Origin: Sphaerisporangium aureirubrum
GTDB lineage: Bacteria; Actinomycetota; Actinomycetes; Streptosporangiales; Streptosporangiaceae
DNA: 64,000 nucleotides
Reading direction: 5' to 3'
NCBI RefSeq assembly: GCF_042658925.1
Contig: NZ_JBHSRF010000028.1
Coordinates: forward strand, 29,344 to 93,343
The notes beneath the pieces were generated by a model. It was given only the letters and a program-made list of their open reading frames with translations, did no database searches and was not told the origin of the DNA. This document shows, in pieces, positions 31,770 through 40,083 of this stretch. Each line of letters starts with the position of its first letter. Position 1 is the first letter of the stretch. The position numbers and the translations under genes were made by a program.

Positions 31770-32603
31770 GTGGACAGGGCCCGGCTCGCCGACTTCCTGC
31801 GCAGCCGCCGCGAGGCGCTGCAACCCGAGGACGTCGGCCTCGCCCGCGGCGGGCGGCGGCGCACCGGGGGCCTGCGGCGCGAGGAGGTCGCCGTCCTCTG
31901 CGACATGTCCGTCGACTACTACAGCAGGCTGGAGCAGCGACGCGGCCCGCACCCGTCGGAGCAGATGCTCGCCGCCCTCGCCCGGGGCCTGCGCCTGTCG
32001 CTGGAGGAACGCGACCACCTGTTCCGCCTGGCGGGCCACGTCACCCCCCGGCGGGTCCCGCGTACCGACCACGTCACCCCCGGCATGATGCGGATCTTCG
32101 ACGGGCTGGAGGACGCCGCCGCCCAGGTGGTGAACCACCTCGGGGAGACGCTGCGGCAGACCCGCCTGTCGAAGGCGCTGATCGGCGACGAGAGCGTGCA
32201 CACGGGCCTGGCGCGCAGCCCGCACTACCGCTGGTTCACCGACCCCGCCACGCGCCTGATCTACCCCGAGGACGACCACGCCGCCCACAGCCGTCTGATC
32301 GCGGCCAACCTCCACAAGGTGTACACCCGTGACGGCGAGGACCCCCGCGTGGCGGCGATCGTCGACGCCCTGCTCGCCACGAGCCCCGAGTTCGCCGCCA
32401 TCTGGCGCGAGCACCCGGTCACGGGCCCGTACTGCCCGCCCAAGCGTGTGCGGCACCCCCGGCTCGGCCTGCTGGAGCTGCACTGCCAGACCCTGATCGA
32501 CCCGGACCAGTCCCAGGTGCTGGTGGTCTACACCGCGCCGCCCGGCACCGAGAGCCACGACAAGCTCCGGCTGCTCTCCGTGATCGGCGAGAACCACCGC
32601 TGA
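31770..32603 (+). CDS. XRE-family regulator with MmyB-type ligand-binding domain
   Basis: A 277-aa product with an N-terminal helix-turn-helix (ADFLRSRREALQPEDVG, REEVAVLCDMSVDYYSRLEQRRG) and a C-terminal MmyB-like PAS-type domain that carries HPRLGLLELHCQTL and the closing VVYTAPPGT. These proteins are repressors or activators that bind small hydrophobic ligands. GTG 31770 was chosen because GAGGAG precedes it and the helix-turn-helix starts at once. The divergent aldehyde dehydrogenase is the likely target. Confidence 0.93.
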   Translation: MDRARLADFLRSRREALQPEDVGLARGGRRRTGGLRREEVAVLCDMSVDYYSRLEQRRGPHPSEQMLAALARGLRLSLEERDHLFRLAGHVTPRRVPRTDHVTPGMMRIFDGLEDAAAQVVNHLGETLRQTRLSKALIGDESVHTGLARSPHYRWFTDPATRLIYPEDDHAAHSRLIAANLHKVYTRDGEDPRVAAIVDALLATSPEFAAIWREHPVTGPYCPPKRVRHPRLGLLELHCQTLIDPDQSQVLVVYTAPPGTESHDKLRLLSVIGENHR

Positions 32604-32637
32604 GAAACGGCTTGCGCCCCTTGGCAGCATGGTCGGC

Positions 32638-33366
32638 ATGGATCGCCAACAGCTCAGCGCCATCGCCCATCTCGACCACCCGATCGCCGCCCCGGTCTCC
32701 CCGGCCAACCTCGACCGGTTGCTGCGCCGCGCGGCGCTCCCGGAGGGCGCCCGCGTCCTCGACCTCGGCTGCGGCGAGGCCGAATGGTCCCTCAGGGCCC
32801 TTGAGCTGGTCCCCTCCGCCACGGCGGACGGCGTGGACATCTCCCCGCACGCCCTGGCGTCCGCCGGACGGGGGGCCGCCGCCCGCGGCCTGTCCGGCCG
32901 CCTCTCCCTCCACCTGACCCCCGCCGGGGAGTTCTCCGCCCCCGAGCCGTACGACCTGGTCCTCTGCCTCGGCGCCACCCACGCCTTCGGCGACCTCGGC
33001 GACACCCTGAACGCCGTCGCCGGTTTCGTCCGCCCCGGCGGCCTGGCTCTGGTCGGGGAGGCCTTCTGGGAACGTCCCCCCACCCCCGAGCTCACCGAGA
33101 CCATCGGCGACTACTCCGACCTCCCCGGCACCGTGGACACCGCCGAGTCCAAGGGCTGGCTCACCGTCTACGCCCACACCAGCACCCTGCCCGAGTGGGA
33201 CGACTACGAGTGGTCCTGGACCGGCACCCTGAACCGCTGGGCCACCGACCACCCTGGCCCGGACGGCGACCAGGCCCTCGCCCTGGCCAGGGAGCACCGC
33301 GACCTGTGGCTGCGCGGCTACCGGGGCGTCCTCGGCTTCGTCTCCCTGCTCCTCCGGCGCGTGTGA
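32638..33366 (+). CDS. Class I SAM-dependent methyltransferase
   Basis: A 242-aa protein. VLDLGCGEAEWSLRAL is the SAM-binding motif I, DGVDISPHAL the acidic motif II and LVLCLGATHAFGDL motif IV; FVRPGGLALVGEAFW matches motif V. The substrate is unknown. ATG 32638 is preceded at 7 nt by CAGCAT, a leaderless-type -10 element, so the transcript may begin at the ATG itself; ATG 32629 is an alternative. It lies just after the XRE gene. Confidence 0.9.
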   Translation: MDRQQLSAIAHLDHPIAAPVSPANLDRLLRRAALPEGARVLDLGCGEAEWSLRALELVPSATADGVDISPHALASAGRGAAARGLSGRLSLHLTPAGEFSAPEPYDLVLCLGATHAFGDLGDTLNAVAGFVRPGGLALVGEAFWERPPTPELTETIGDYSDLPGTVDTAESKGWLTVYAHTSTLPEWDDYEWSWTGTLNRWATDHPGPDGDQALALAREHRDLWLRGYRGVLGFVSLLLRRV

Positions 33367-33469
33367 GGCGGTCCCCGCCGAAGATCTAACCCCGGTTGGG
33401 TTAACCGTGCCGTCGTTCGCGGCATCACGGGCGGGTGACGGCTTTGACCCGGGACCGGGCCCGGCGGCG

Positions 33470-34075
33470 ATGACCGCCCGTCCTCACGACCTGCTGCGGC
33501 TCGCCGGAAGCACCGTGCTCGGCGACGGTCTCCCCGGCTGGGCCCACGCGTCCCTCGCCACCTGCCCCTGGGGCGTCGTCCGCCGGGCGCCGCATCCCTC
33601 CGGCTTCGTCCCGATCGACGTACGCGGCCCCGAACCAGGGCAGCGGCTCGCCGCCCTGGTTCCTCTGGACGCGGTCACCCACATCGTGCCCCCCGAGCAC
33701 CTGACGGGACGCCGCCCCCGCTTCGCCCTGCTCGGCCTGATCCTCGCCGCCGTCGCCCGCGAGCTGGCCGCCGAGCTGGAGGACGCCCTCTGGGGCCCGA
33801 TCGGCGGCGTCGGCTTCGAGCTGGCCACCGGCCGCCCGGCCACCCACCCCGGCAGCGACCTGGACCTGCTGATCCGCGCCCCCCGCAGATTCCCCCCGGC
33901 CGACGCGGCCCGGCTGGTGACCGCCTTCGCCGCCCTCCCCGGCCACGTCGACTGCCAGCTGGAGACCCCCTGCGGCGGCATCGCCCTCAACGAATGGGCC
34001 CGCACCGGTGCCCCCGTCCTGGCCAGCACCGACCACGGCCCGCGCCTGGTGGACGACCCCTGGACGCTCCCCTGA
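33470..34075 (+). CDS. MdcG-like phosphoribosyl-dephospho-CoA transferase
   Basis: A 201-aa nucleotidyltransferase. It starts RPHDLLRL as MdcG proteins do, has an alternating core and ends in a minimal nucleotidyltransferase motif HPGSDLDLLI with two metal-binding aspartates, then VDCQLETPCGGIALNEW. MdcG attaches the prosthetic group to the malonate decarboxylase acyl carrier protein. No mdcABCDE genes are in this window, so it either serves a remote cluster or has another target. ATG 33470 puts the family start at residue 3. Confidence 0.82.
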   Translation: MTARPHDLLRLAGSTVLGDGLPGWAHASLATCPWGVVRRAPHPSGFVPIDVRGPEPGQRLAALVPLDAVTHIVPPEHLTGRRPRFALLGLILAAVARELAAELEDALWGPIGGVGFELATGRPATHPGSDLDLLIRAPRRFPPADAARLVTAFAALPGHVDCQLETPCGGIALNEWARTGAPVLASTDHGPRLVDDPWTLP

Positions 34076-34082
34076 GGCCCGC

Positions 34083-34301
34083 GTGCGCTTTACCCGCGGT
34101 GAAGAGGTCGCGGCCCGGCACGACGTGCAGCGCCGGACCCATACGCAGATCCGTTACCGTCACCGCGTGGTCGGCGAGCTGACCCTCCAGTACGAGACGC
34201 TCCGCGTCGACCGCGCCCCGGGCCAGCATTTGGTCGTGGCCCAGGCCGAGCCGGGCAGCCTGTCCGCCCGCGCCCTGGCCCGGCTGTCCCGGCCGGCCTG
34301 A
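34083..34301 (+). pseudogene. C-terminal fragment of an MmyB-type XRE regulator
   Basis: About 72 codons encode VGELTLQYETLRV, GQHLVVAQAEPGSLSARAL and flanking residues. That is the end of the MmyB-like ligand-binding domain found at the C-terminus of XRE regulators such as the one at 31770. The DNA-binding half is missing; the GTG at 34083 has no clear ribosome-binding site and lies 7 nt after the MdcG gene. A decayed regulator is the simplest reading; a functional small protein cannot be ruled out. Confidence 0.65.
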
Positions 34302-34306
34302 CCGGC

Positions 34307-35755
34307 TCAGTCGGTGCCGGACTCCATGGCGACGTGATCGAGCAGTTCCTCGACGCCGGCGACCTCCCCGCGGGAGGCGATCGCCTCCGCCCCGCCCTCG
34401 GGCATCGCGCCGATCAGGCCGGTCGACGCCGCCTGCGCGGCACCGATCAGCTCGGGCTGCGAGCTGCCGACCATGCCCATGGCGGCGTACTGCTCGAGCT
34501 TGGCGCGGGAGTCGGCGATGTCGAGGTTGCGCATGGTCAGCTGCCCGATGCGGTCGACCGGCCCGAAGGCGGAGTCCTGGGTCCGCTCCATGGAGAGCTT
34601 GTCCGGGTGGTAGCTGAACGCCGGGCCGGAGGTGTCCAGGACGGAGTAGTCCTCCCCGCGCCGCAGGCGCAGCGTCACCTCGCCGGTGACGGCCATCCCC
34701 ACCCAGCGCTGGAGCGACTCGCGCAGCATCAGCGCCTGCGGGTCCAGCCAGCGGCCCTCGTACAGCAGCCTGCCGAGCCGCCGTCCCTCGTTGTGGTAGC
34801 TGGCGAGGGTGTCCTCGTTGTGGATCGCGTTGACCAGCCGCTCGTAGGCCGCGTGCAGCAACGCCATGCCCGGAGCCTCGTAGATGCCGCGGCTCTTGGC
34901 CTCGATGACGCGGTTCTCGATCTGGTCGGACATGCCGAGCCCGTGCCGGCCGCCGACGGCGTTGGCCTCCAGCACCAGGTCGACGGCGGAGGCGAACTCC
35001 TTGCCGTTGATCGTCACCGGCCGTCCGCGCTCGAAGCCGATCGTGACCTCTTCGGCGGCGATCTCGACGGAGGGGTCCCAGGAGCGCACGCCCATGATCG
35101 GCTCGACGATCTCGATGCCCGTGTCGAGGTGCTCCAGCGACTTGGCCTCGTGGGTCGCGCCCCAGATGTTCGCGTCGGTGGAGTAGGCCTTCTCGACGCT
35201 GTCCCGGTACGGCAGGCTGCGGGCCAGCAGCCACTCCGACATCTCCTTGCGCCCGCCGAGCTCGCTGACGAAGTCGGCGTCCAGCCACGGCTTGTAGATC
35301 CGCAGGGAGGGGTTGGCGAGCAGGCCGTAGCGGTAGAACCGCTCGATGTCGTTGCCCTTGAAGGTGGAGCCGTCGCCCCAGATCTGCACGCCGTCCTGAA
35401 GCATGGCGCGCACCAGCAGGGTGCCCGTGACGGCCCGGCCGAGCGGGGTGGTGTTGAAGTACACGCGGCCGCCGGACCTGATGTGGAACGCCCCGCAGGC
35501 CAGGGCCGCGAGTCCTTCCTCCACGAGGGCCGCCCGGCAGTCGACGAGGCGGGCGAGCTCAGCGCCGTACGCCGTGGCGCGGCCGGGCACCGAGGCGATG
35601 GCCGGCTCGTCGTACTGGCCGATGTCGGCGGTGTAGGTGCACGGCACCGCCCCCTTCTCCCGCATCCATGCGACCGCTACCGATGTGTCGAGGCCGCCGG
35701 AGAAGGCGATCCCGACGCGTTCGCCGACAGGCAGAGACGTGAGCACCTTGGACAT
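34307..35755 (-). CDS. argG: Argininosuccinate synthase (long form)
   Basis: The 482-aa enzyme joins citrulline and aspartate with ATP in arginine synthesis. IAFSGGLDTSVAVAW (residues about 15-30) is the ATP pyrophosphatase loop; TYTADIGQYDEP, GDGSTFKGNDIERFYRYG and YSTDANIWGATHEA are family motifs. The length and these motifs match the long E. coli-type enzyme and not the 400-aa form common in actinobacterial arginine operons. It stands alone, without other arg genes. ATG 35755 has no ribosome-binding site but lies 8 nt after TATATA, so the message is probably leaderless. Confidence 0.95.
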   Translation of the reverse strand: MSKVLTSLPVGERVGIAFSGGLDTSVAVAWMREKGAVPCTYTADIGQYDEPAIASVPGRATAYGAELARLVDCRAALVEEGLAALACGAFHIRSGGRVYFNTTPLGRAVTGTLLVRAMLQDGVQIWGDGSTFKGNDIERFYRYGLLANPSLRIYKPWLDADFVSELGGRKEMSEWLLARSLPYRDSVEKAYSTDANIWGATHEAKSLEHLDTGIEIVEPIMGVRSWDPSVEIAAEEVTIGFERGRPVTINGKEFASAVDLVLEANAVGGRHGLGMSDQIENRVIEAKSRGIYEAPGMALLHAAYERLVNAIHNEDTLASYHNEGRRLGRLLYEGRWLDPQALMLRESLQRWVGMAVTGEVTLRLRRGEDYSVLDTSGPAFSYHPDKLSMERTQDSAFGPVDRIGQLTMRNLDIADSRAKLEQYAAMGMVGSSQPELIGAAQAASTGLIGAMPEGGAEAIASRGEVAGVEELLDHVAMESGTD

Positions 35756-35763
35756 GAGTGAAA

Positions 35764-35792
35764 TATATACACACGAATGTATGGGCATGCAA
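35764..35792 (-). promoter_or_regulatory. argG promoter with an ArgR-like symmetrical site in its spacer
   Basis: On the minus strand TTGCAT (35792-35787), a 17-nt spacer and TATATA (35769-35764) form a strong promoter, 8 nt before the ATG. ATACA-N6-TGTAT lies across the -10 and spacer, resembling an ARG box half-site arrangement. Control by ArgR is an inference. Confidence 0.7.
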
Positions 35793-35802
35793 GCCCGGAG
35801 GC

Positions 35803-36351
35803 TCAGAGAGGACGTACCCGGACGTCCTCGATCACGCTCCGCACGAAGCCCTCGTCGCCGGAGACGGCCAGATGGAAGCCGTCGCGGCAGGTGCTCCCGG
35901 AGATCGCGTGCCGCGCGTCCAGGACCACGGACACCTCGCGTGCGCAGCCGGGGACCGGGGCCAGCACCAGCATGCGACGGCTCAGGCCGCCGAGCCACAG
36001 CTGCGGCCCGACGAGCACGCCGTCACGGACCTCCCCGGGCCGCGCGAGCCGTACGGGCCCGCCAGCCGACAGCGTGAGGAATCCCTCGGGGGTGGGTCCC
36101 CCGTCGGGGAAGGTGACCCGCAGTGTCCTGGTGTCACCCGTTCCGTCCGCCTCCGGATAGACGGCGTTGGGTGTGATACCGACCACATTGCGCACCGGTG
36201 CCGGAGTGGAGATCGGGCTGGGACGGTCCTCGCTCCGGTTGACGAGAATTCCGATGATCGGCACGACCACGAGAACGGCCAGCACCACCATCCTCACCCA
36301 GCGGGACCCGCCCGGCCCCTGCTCGACGACATCGACACGCTCCGCGGCCAT
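35803..36351 (-). CDS. Single-pass membrane protein of unknown function
   Basis: A 182-aa product with a short cytoplasmic start, one membrane helix (MVVLAVLVVVPIIGILV, about residues 20-36) and an external beta-rich domain with two Cys (VPGCAREVSVV and GSTCRDGF) that may pair. No family recognised. ATG 36351 follows GGGAAGG closely. The frame is open further upstream, but those residues do not look protein-like. Divergent from the methyltransferase at 36474. Confidence 0.68.
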   Translation of the reverse strand: MAAERVDVVEQGPGGSRWVRMVVLAVLVVVPIIGILVNRSEDRPSPISTPAPVRNVVGITPNAVYPEADGTGDTRTLRVTFPDGGPTPEGFLTLSAGGPVRLARPGEVRDGVLVGPQLWLGGLSRRMLVLAPVPGCAREVSVVLDARHAISGSTCRDGFHLAVSGDEGFVRSVIEDVRVRPL

Positions 36352-36473
36352 AGCCTTCCCAGGTCGTACGACTGTCACAGCAAGTTCAGACCAGCGGCCA
36401 CCGCCGGGGCAAGCCCACCGGTCGCCGCAAAATCGTTGGACATCCCGCGTACCCATTGGTGATCGTTGAAGGC

Positions 36474-37217
36474 ATGCGACAGGAGGAGATCTGGGACGCC
36501 GACGCCGCGCGGCGCTACGACACCCCGGGCACCGGCATGTTCGCCCCCGAGGTCCTGGACCCCACCGTGGACCGCCTGGCCGAACTCGCGGGCGGCGGAC
36601 GAGCCCTGGAGTTCGCCATCGGAACCGGCCGCGTGGCCGTCCCTCTCGCCGAGCGCGGAGTCCCCGTCACCGGCATAGAACTGTCCCTCCCGATGATCGG
36701 CCGTCTCCGCGCCAAGGCCGGCGAGGAAACGATCCCCGTGATCATCGGCGACATGGCCACCGCCGTCGCCCCCGGCGAGTACACGTTGGTCTACCTGGTC
36801 TACAACACGATCTCCAACCTGCTCACCCAGGCCGAACAGGTCGCCTGCTTCCGCAACGCCGCCCGCCACCTCACCCCCGGCGGCCGCTTCGTGATCGAGC
36901 TCTGGGTCCCCGAGCTCCGCAAACTCCCCCCCGCCCAGGAGGCCGTCGTCTGGCACTCCACCCCCGGCTACATCGCCCTGGACACCTACGACGTCCTCAC
37001 CCAGCACGTCGTCTCGCACCACTTCAGGTTCGACGAGACCCGGCAGGCCACGCTCTACCGCACCCCCCACCGCTACATCTGGCCCTCCGAACTGGACCTG
37101 ATGGCCCAGCTGGCCGGCTTCACCCTCGAATCCCGAACCGCCGACTGGACCACCGCCCCCTTCACCGCCGGCTCCCGGTCCCACGTCTCCGTCTACCGCC
37201 TCCCCGCGGACGACTAG
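36474..37217 (+). CDS. Class I SAM-dependent methyltransferase
   Basis: A 247-aa protein. ALEFAIGTGRVAVPLAERG is the SAM-binding loop (motif I), VTGIELSLPMI motif II, YLVYNTISNLLTQ motif IV and LTPGGRFVIELW motif V. The substrate is unknown. ATG 36474 was chosen because the protein then begins like its relatives (MRQEEIWDADAARRYD); the promoter may be leaderless. Its last 4 nt overlap the convergent gene at 37214. Confidence 0.9.
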   Translation: MRQEEIWDADAARRYDTPGTGMFAPEVLDPTVDRLAELAGGGRALEFAIGTGRVAVPLAERGVPVTGIELSLPMIGRLRAKAGEETIPVIIGDMATAVAPGEYTLVYLVYNTISNLLTQAEQVACFRNAARHLTPGGRFVIELWVPELRKLPPAQEAVVWHSTPGYIALDTYDVLTQHVVSHHFRFDETRQATLYRTPHRYIWPSELDLMAQLAGFTLESRTADWTTAPFTAGSRSHVSVYRLPADD

Positions 37218-38206
37218 CCGAGATCACTCCGGCGACGGCGGCGCCGGAAGGCAAGGCCCACGAGGCCGCAGAGGACGACGACGCAGAGCAGCAGTGCCCA
37301 CGGGATGGTCCAGGCCTGCGCCGTGGTCTCGACGGCGGCGAGCGGGGCGACCGAGTTCGAGGCGTCGGTGAGCAGCGGGACGAGGGTCACCGTGCCCGTG
37401 AGTCTCAGCGCGGGGGCCACTCCGCGCAGCGGCACGGAGACCTTCCAGGTGTCACCCGGGAGCAGCCGGGGTGAGTCGCCGATCGGCCCCGCGTGGACGC
37501 CCAGGTGCCCGAAGGGGCCGGAGACGGACGCCTCCTGGCGGGCGGTGAGGATGGCGTTGCCGGTGTTGCGGATCGTGTACGAGACGGTTGCGGCGCCCTT
37601 TCCGAGCGGGTTGGGGGTGCCTTTGTAGTCCACGCGCAGGTTCTCCACCGCGAGGCCCGGCTTGAGCTCTCCGCCTACGCGCAGGCGGATGCGGATGCCC
37701 TGACGTCGCTCGCCGGGCTCGCCGGCCTGCTTCGGCGAGGTGACGATGCCGCCCATGTACTCGCCGGGAGCCGCGCCGGCGGGGAGGGTGAGCGTGAACG
37801 GGACCTCGGCCGACTCCCCGGGCGGGACGGTCACGTCGGGGCGGTCCGTGCGGACCCAGGCACCCACCCTCGTCGACTTCGCGTCCCTGGCGACCAGGTC
37901 GAGCGTGCCGCCCTCGGCGGTGAAACCGTCGGCGGCGTACACCGCCAGGGTGAGCGGCGTGGTGCCGTTGTTTACGACCACGAGAGCGTCCTTGAGCTGC
38001 CCGCCGGGGTCGAGGGTGTAGCTGTAGTTCTGGCGGCCGGAGCCGAAGTCGTTGGAGGCCGTGCCGATCGTCCAGGAGACGTCGCCGTCCGCCGCGGCGG
38101 GTCCGGCTCCCGTGCCGAGGAAGCCGAGCGCGGCCAGCAGCGCCACGACGGCGGCCCGGGTGAGGGCTTCGGCCGGTGTGGTCGTACGTGATCTGGGCGG
38201 GTGCAT
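37214..38206 (-). CDS. Surface protein with DUF916 / WxL-interacting-like domain
   Basis: A 330-aa product with a signal peptide (hydrophobic stretch ending in GPAAAD), an external part and a C-terminal membrane helix (WALLLCVVVLCGLVGLAF) followed by an Arg-rich stop (RRRRRRSDLG). The external part shows DALVVVNNGTTPLTLAVYAADGF, VTVPPGESAEVPFTLTLP and GGIVTSP, which match the DUF916 peptidoglycan-associated fold. It is thus probably cell-envelope anchored and adhesive or structural. ATG 38206 has GAGGA 8 nt upstream. No WxL-domain partner is seen nearby. Confidence 0.85.
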   Translation of the reverse strand: MHPPRSRTTTPAEALTRAAVVALLAALGFLGTGAGPAAADGDVSWTIGTASNDFGSGRQNYSYTLDPGGQLKDALVVVNNGTTPLTLAVYAADGFTAEGGTLDLVARDAKSTRVGAWVRTDRPDVTVPPGESAEVPFTLTLPAGAAPGEYMGGIVTSPKQAGEPGERRQGIRIRLRVGGELKPGLAVENLRVDYKGTPNPLGKGAATVSYTIRNTGNAILTARQEASVSGPFGHLGVHAGPIGDSPRLLPGDTWKVSVPLRGVAPALRLTGTVTLVPLLTDASNSVAPLAAVETTAQAWTIPWALLLCVVVLCGLVGLAFRRRRRRSDLG

Positions 38207-38344
38207 CTGGTGGATCCTCGGAGCGGTCTCGGAGCGGGACGGAAGAGGTGGGGTGGGCACGCGACGGTGCCCGCCCCACCAGGTGAGAGCCGGCCGGATC
38301 ACCTCGGCGCGGTGCGCGAGGGTCCCGGCATCGGCCTCAGGCGT

Positions 38345-39964
38345 CTACTGGAGCCAGGACGCGGGCGTGGCGACCTTGTCGTCGTGGCCCTTGCCGCCGT
38401 GGTCGTCGTGACCGTGACCATGGTCGTCGTCGTGACCGTGGTCGTGGTCGTCGTGGTCACCGTGACCGTGGTCGTCGTGGCCGTGGTCGTCGTAGGGGCG
38501 GACCACCACCTTGTCGACGGTGGAGCCGACCGGCTTGGCGGCACTGGCGCCGCTGTCCGGGCCGCACCAGGACTCCTGGCCGAGCTCCACCGCGGCGTTG
38601 GGGGCGGCGCAGGTGCCGCTGCGGAGGTTCTCGACGACGAGCTTGTCGCCGCGCACCTGGACCTTCACGTAGGTGCGGACGTGCTCCTGGTTCTCGACCG
38701 AGTTGGCCCAGTGGCTCTTGGGGTTCAGCGGGTCGGGACCGTAGTTCGGGTCCTTGGTGACGTCCGGCGCGGTGATGTCGTAGTACTTCGAACCCGACGC
38801 GGAGTTCGCCGTCACGTAGATGACGCCGCCGGGACCCGCCGCCACCTCGGCGGCACCGGGACGCTCGGCCTTGTTCGCCTTCTGGCCGTTCTTGATCACG
38901 TAGCTGCGCGAGTAGCTGTGGTCGTGACCCTGCAGGACCAGGTCGACGCCGAGGTTCGAGAACGCGGTCGGGAAGTCCTGACGGCGCAGCTGGTTGTCGC
39001 CGTCGTTGGCGTGGCTGGCCGGCGAGTAGATCGAGTGGTGGTACACGAGCACCGTGTACTTGGCGTCGCGGCCGTGCGCCTTGACGACGTTGGTGATGTA
39101 GCCGATGTGCGCGGCGTCGGCGCCGGTGGCGTACGCGTTGCTGTTGATGTCGATGAACAGCACGTCCTTGTAGACGTACCAGTAGTCACCGCCGGACCGG
39201 GTCGCCGCGTCGCCGTTGTAGAACGGCGCGGAACGGTCGGTGTTCGGGGTCCAGAAGTGCTGCTCGTACGCCTTGCCGCCCACGTCGTGGTTGCCGATGG
39301 TCGCGGCCCACGGGTACTGGCGCAGCTTGTCGGGCGCGAGGAACGCGTTCCACTGCGTCTCGGTGTTGGCGGTCTCGACCTGGTCGCCGCCGGAGACCAG
39401 CAGTTCGGCCTTGGGGTTGGCGGTGAGGGCGACGTTGACGGTGTCCGCCCACCCGGCGCCGTCCTTGGCCACGTCGCCGGACGAGCCGATCTGCGGGTCG
39501 CCGAAGAACAGGAAGTCGAAGTCGCCCTTGAAGTCCCGGGTCCGGAAGGAGTACGTCGGGGACCAGGCGCCCGCGCCACCGACGCGGTAGGAGTACGCGG
39601 TGTTCTTCTTCAGGCCGTCGATGGTGACGTGGCCGTTGTAACCGCCGTTGACGGTGTTCGCGGCGACCGTGGCCGGGAAGGTGGTGGTGTGCTTGGGGAA
39701 CTGGCCCTTGACGAGCTTGGAGGTCGGCACGACCTCCACCACCTGCGCGGTGCCGGCCGAGGCGTACCAGGACACGACGCGCTGCGACTCGGTCGCGCCC
39801 ACGCCGAGGACGATGCCGCTGACCGTCGCGGCGTTGTCGGCGTGCACAGCCGCCGTCAGGCCGCCGCCGAGCACCGCGGTCATACCGATGACCGCCGCGG
39901 TGGCGCCCATCGCCACCCGACGCCGAACGAGCCCGGGGCTCTGTGTCCGGTTGTCGAACTTCAT
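38345..39964 (-). CDS. Secreted purple-acid-phosphatase-like metallophosphoesterase with a His/Asp-rich tail
   Basis: The 539-aa protein has an Arg-rich signal peptide, an N-terminal fibronectin-like domain of purple acid phosphatases (RVVSWYASAG, TAYSYRVGG) and a metallophosphoesterase domain with the five metal-binding blocks: FFGDPQIG, SGGDQVE, IGNHDV, VYHHSIYS and LQGHDHSYSR. It is probably a phosphatase outside the cell. The C-terminus has a 40-residue run with about 13 His and 15 Asp, unusual for the family and likely to bind metal. It lies 119 nt downstream of the HupE/UreJ-like gene on the same strand. Confidence 0.93.
   Translation of the reverse strand: MKFDNRTQSPGLVRRRVAMGATAAVIGMTAVLGGGLTAAVHADNAATVSGIVLGVGATESQRVVSWYASAGTAQVVEVVPTSKLVKGQFPKHTTTFPATVAANTVNGGYNGHVTIDGLKKNTAYSYRVGGAGAWSPTYSFRTRDFKGDFDFLFFGDPQIGSSGDVAKDGAGWADTVNVALTANPKAELLVSGGDQVETANTETQWNAFLAPDKLRQYPWAATIGNHDVGGKAYEQHFWTPNTDRSAPFYNGDAATRSGGDYWYVYKDVLFIDINSNAYATGADAAHIGYITNVVKAHGRDAKYTVLVYHHSIYSPASHANDGDNQLRRQDFPTAFSNLGVDLVLQGHDHSYSRSYVIKNGQKANKAERPGAAEVAAGPGGVIYVTANSASGSKYYDITAPDVTKDPNYGPDPLNPKSHWANSVENQEHVRTYVKVQVRGDKLVVENLRSGTCAAPNAAVELGQESWCGPDSGASAAKPVGSTVDKVVVRPYDDHGHDDHGHGDHDDHDHGHDDDHGHGHDDHGGKGHDDKVATPASWLQ
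38378..38496 (-). repeat. Low-complexity DNA encoding the His/Asp-rich tail
   Basis: A run of near-repeats of GTGGTCGTCGTGACC-type words (plus strand) encodes the His/Asp-rich tail of the phosphatase. It is a slippage-prone coding repeat. Confidence 0.8.
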
Positions 39965-40083
39965 TGATGTTTCCGTCCATTTGAGGGATTAGACGAGCTT
40001 TGTCACGGTTTCGACCGTTGGTGTCCTCAAGGTGAACCTGAGGCAGGCGCATCGTGGCGCTTGCCGGAAGTTGTGGCGCGGTC

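Noticed and set aside
38201..39967. Long plus-strand open frame with many Val runs opposite the phosphatase
   Set aside because: The Val-rich stretches are simply the antisense of the His/Asp codons of the phosphatase tail.
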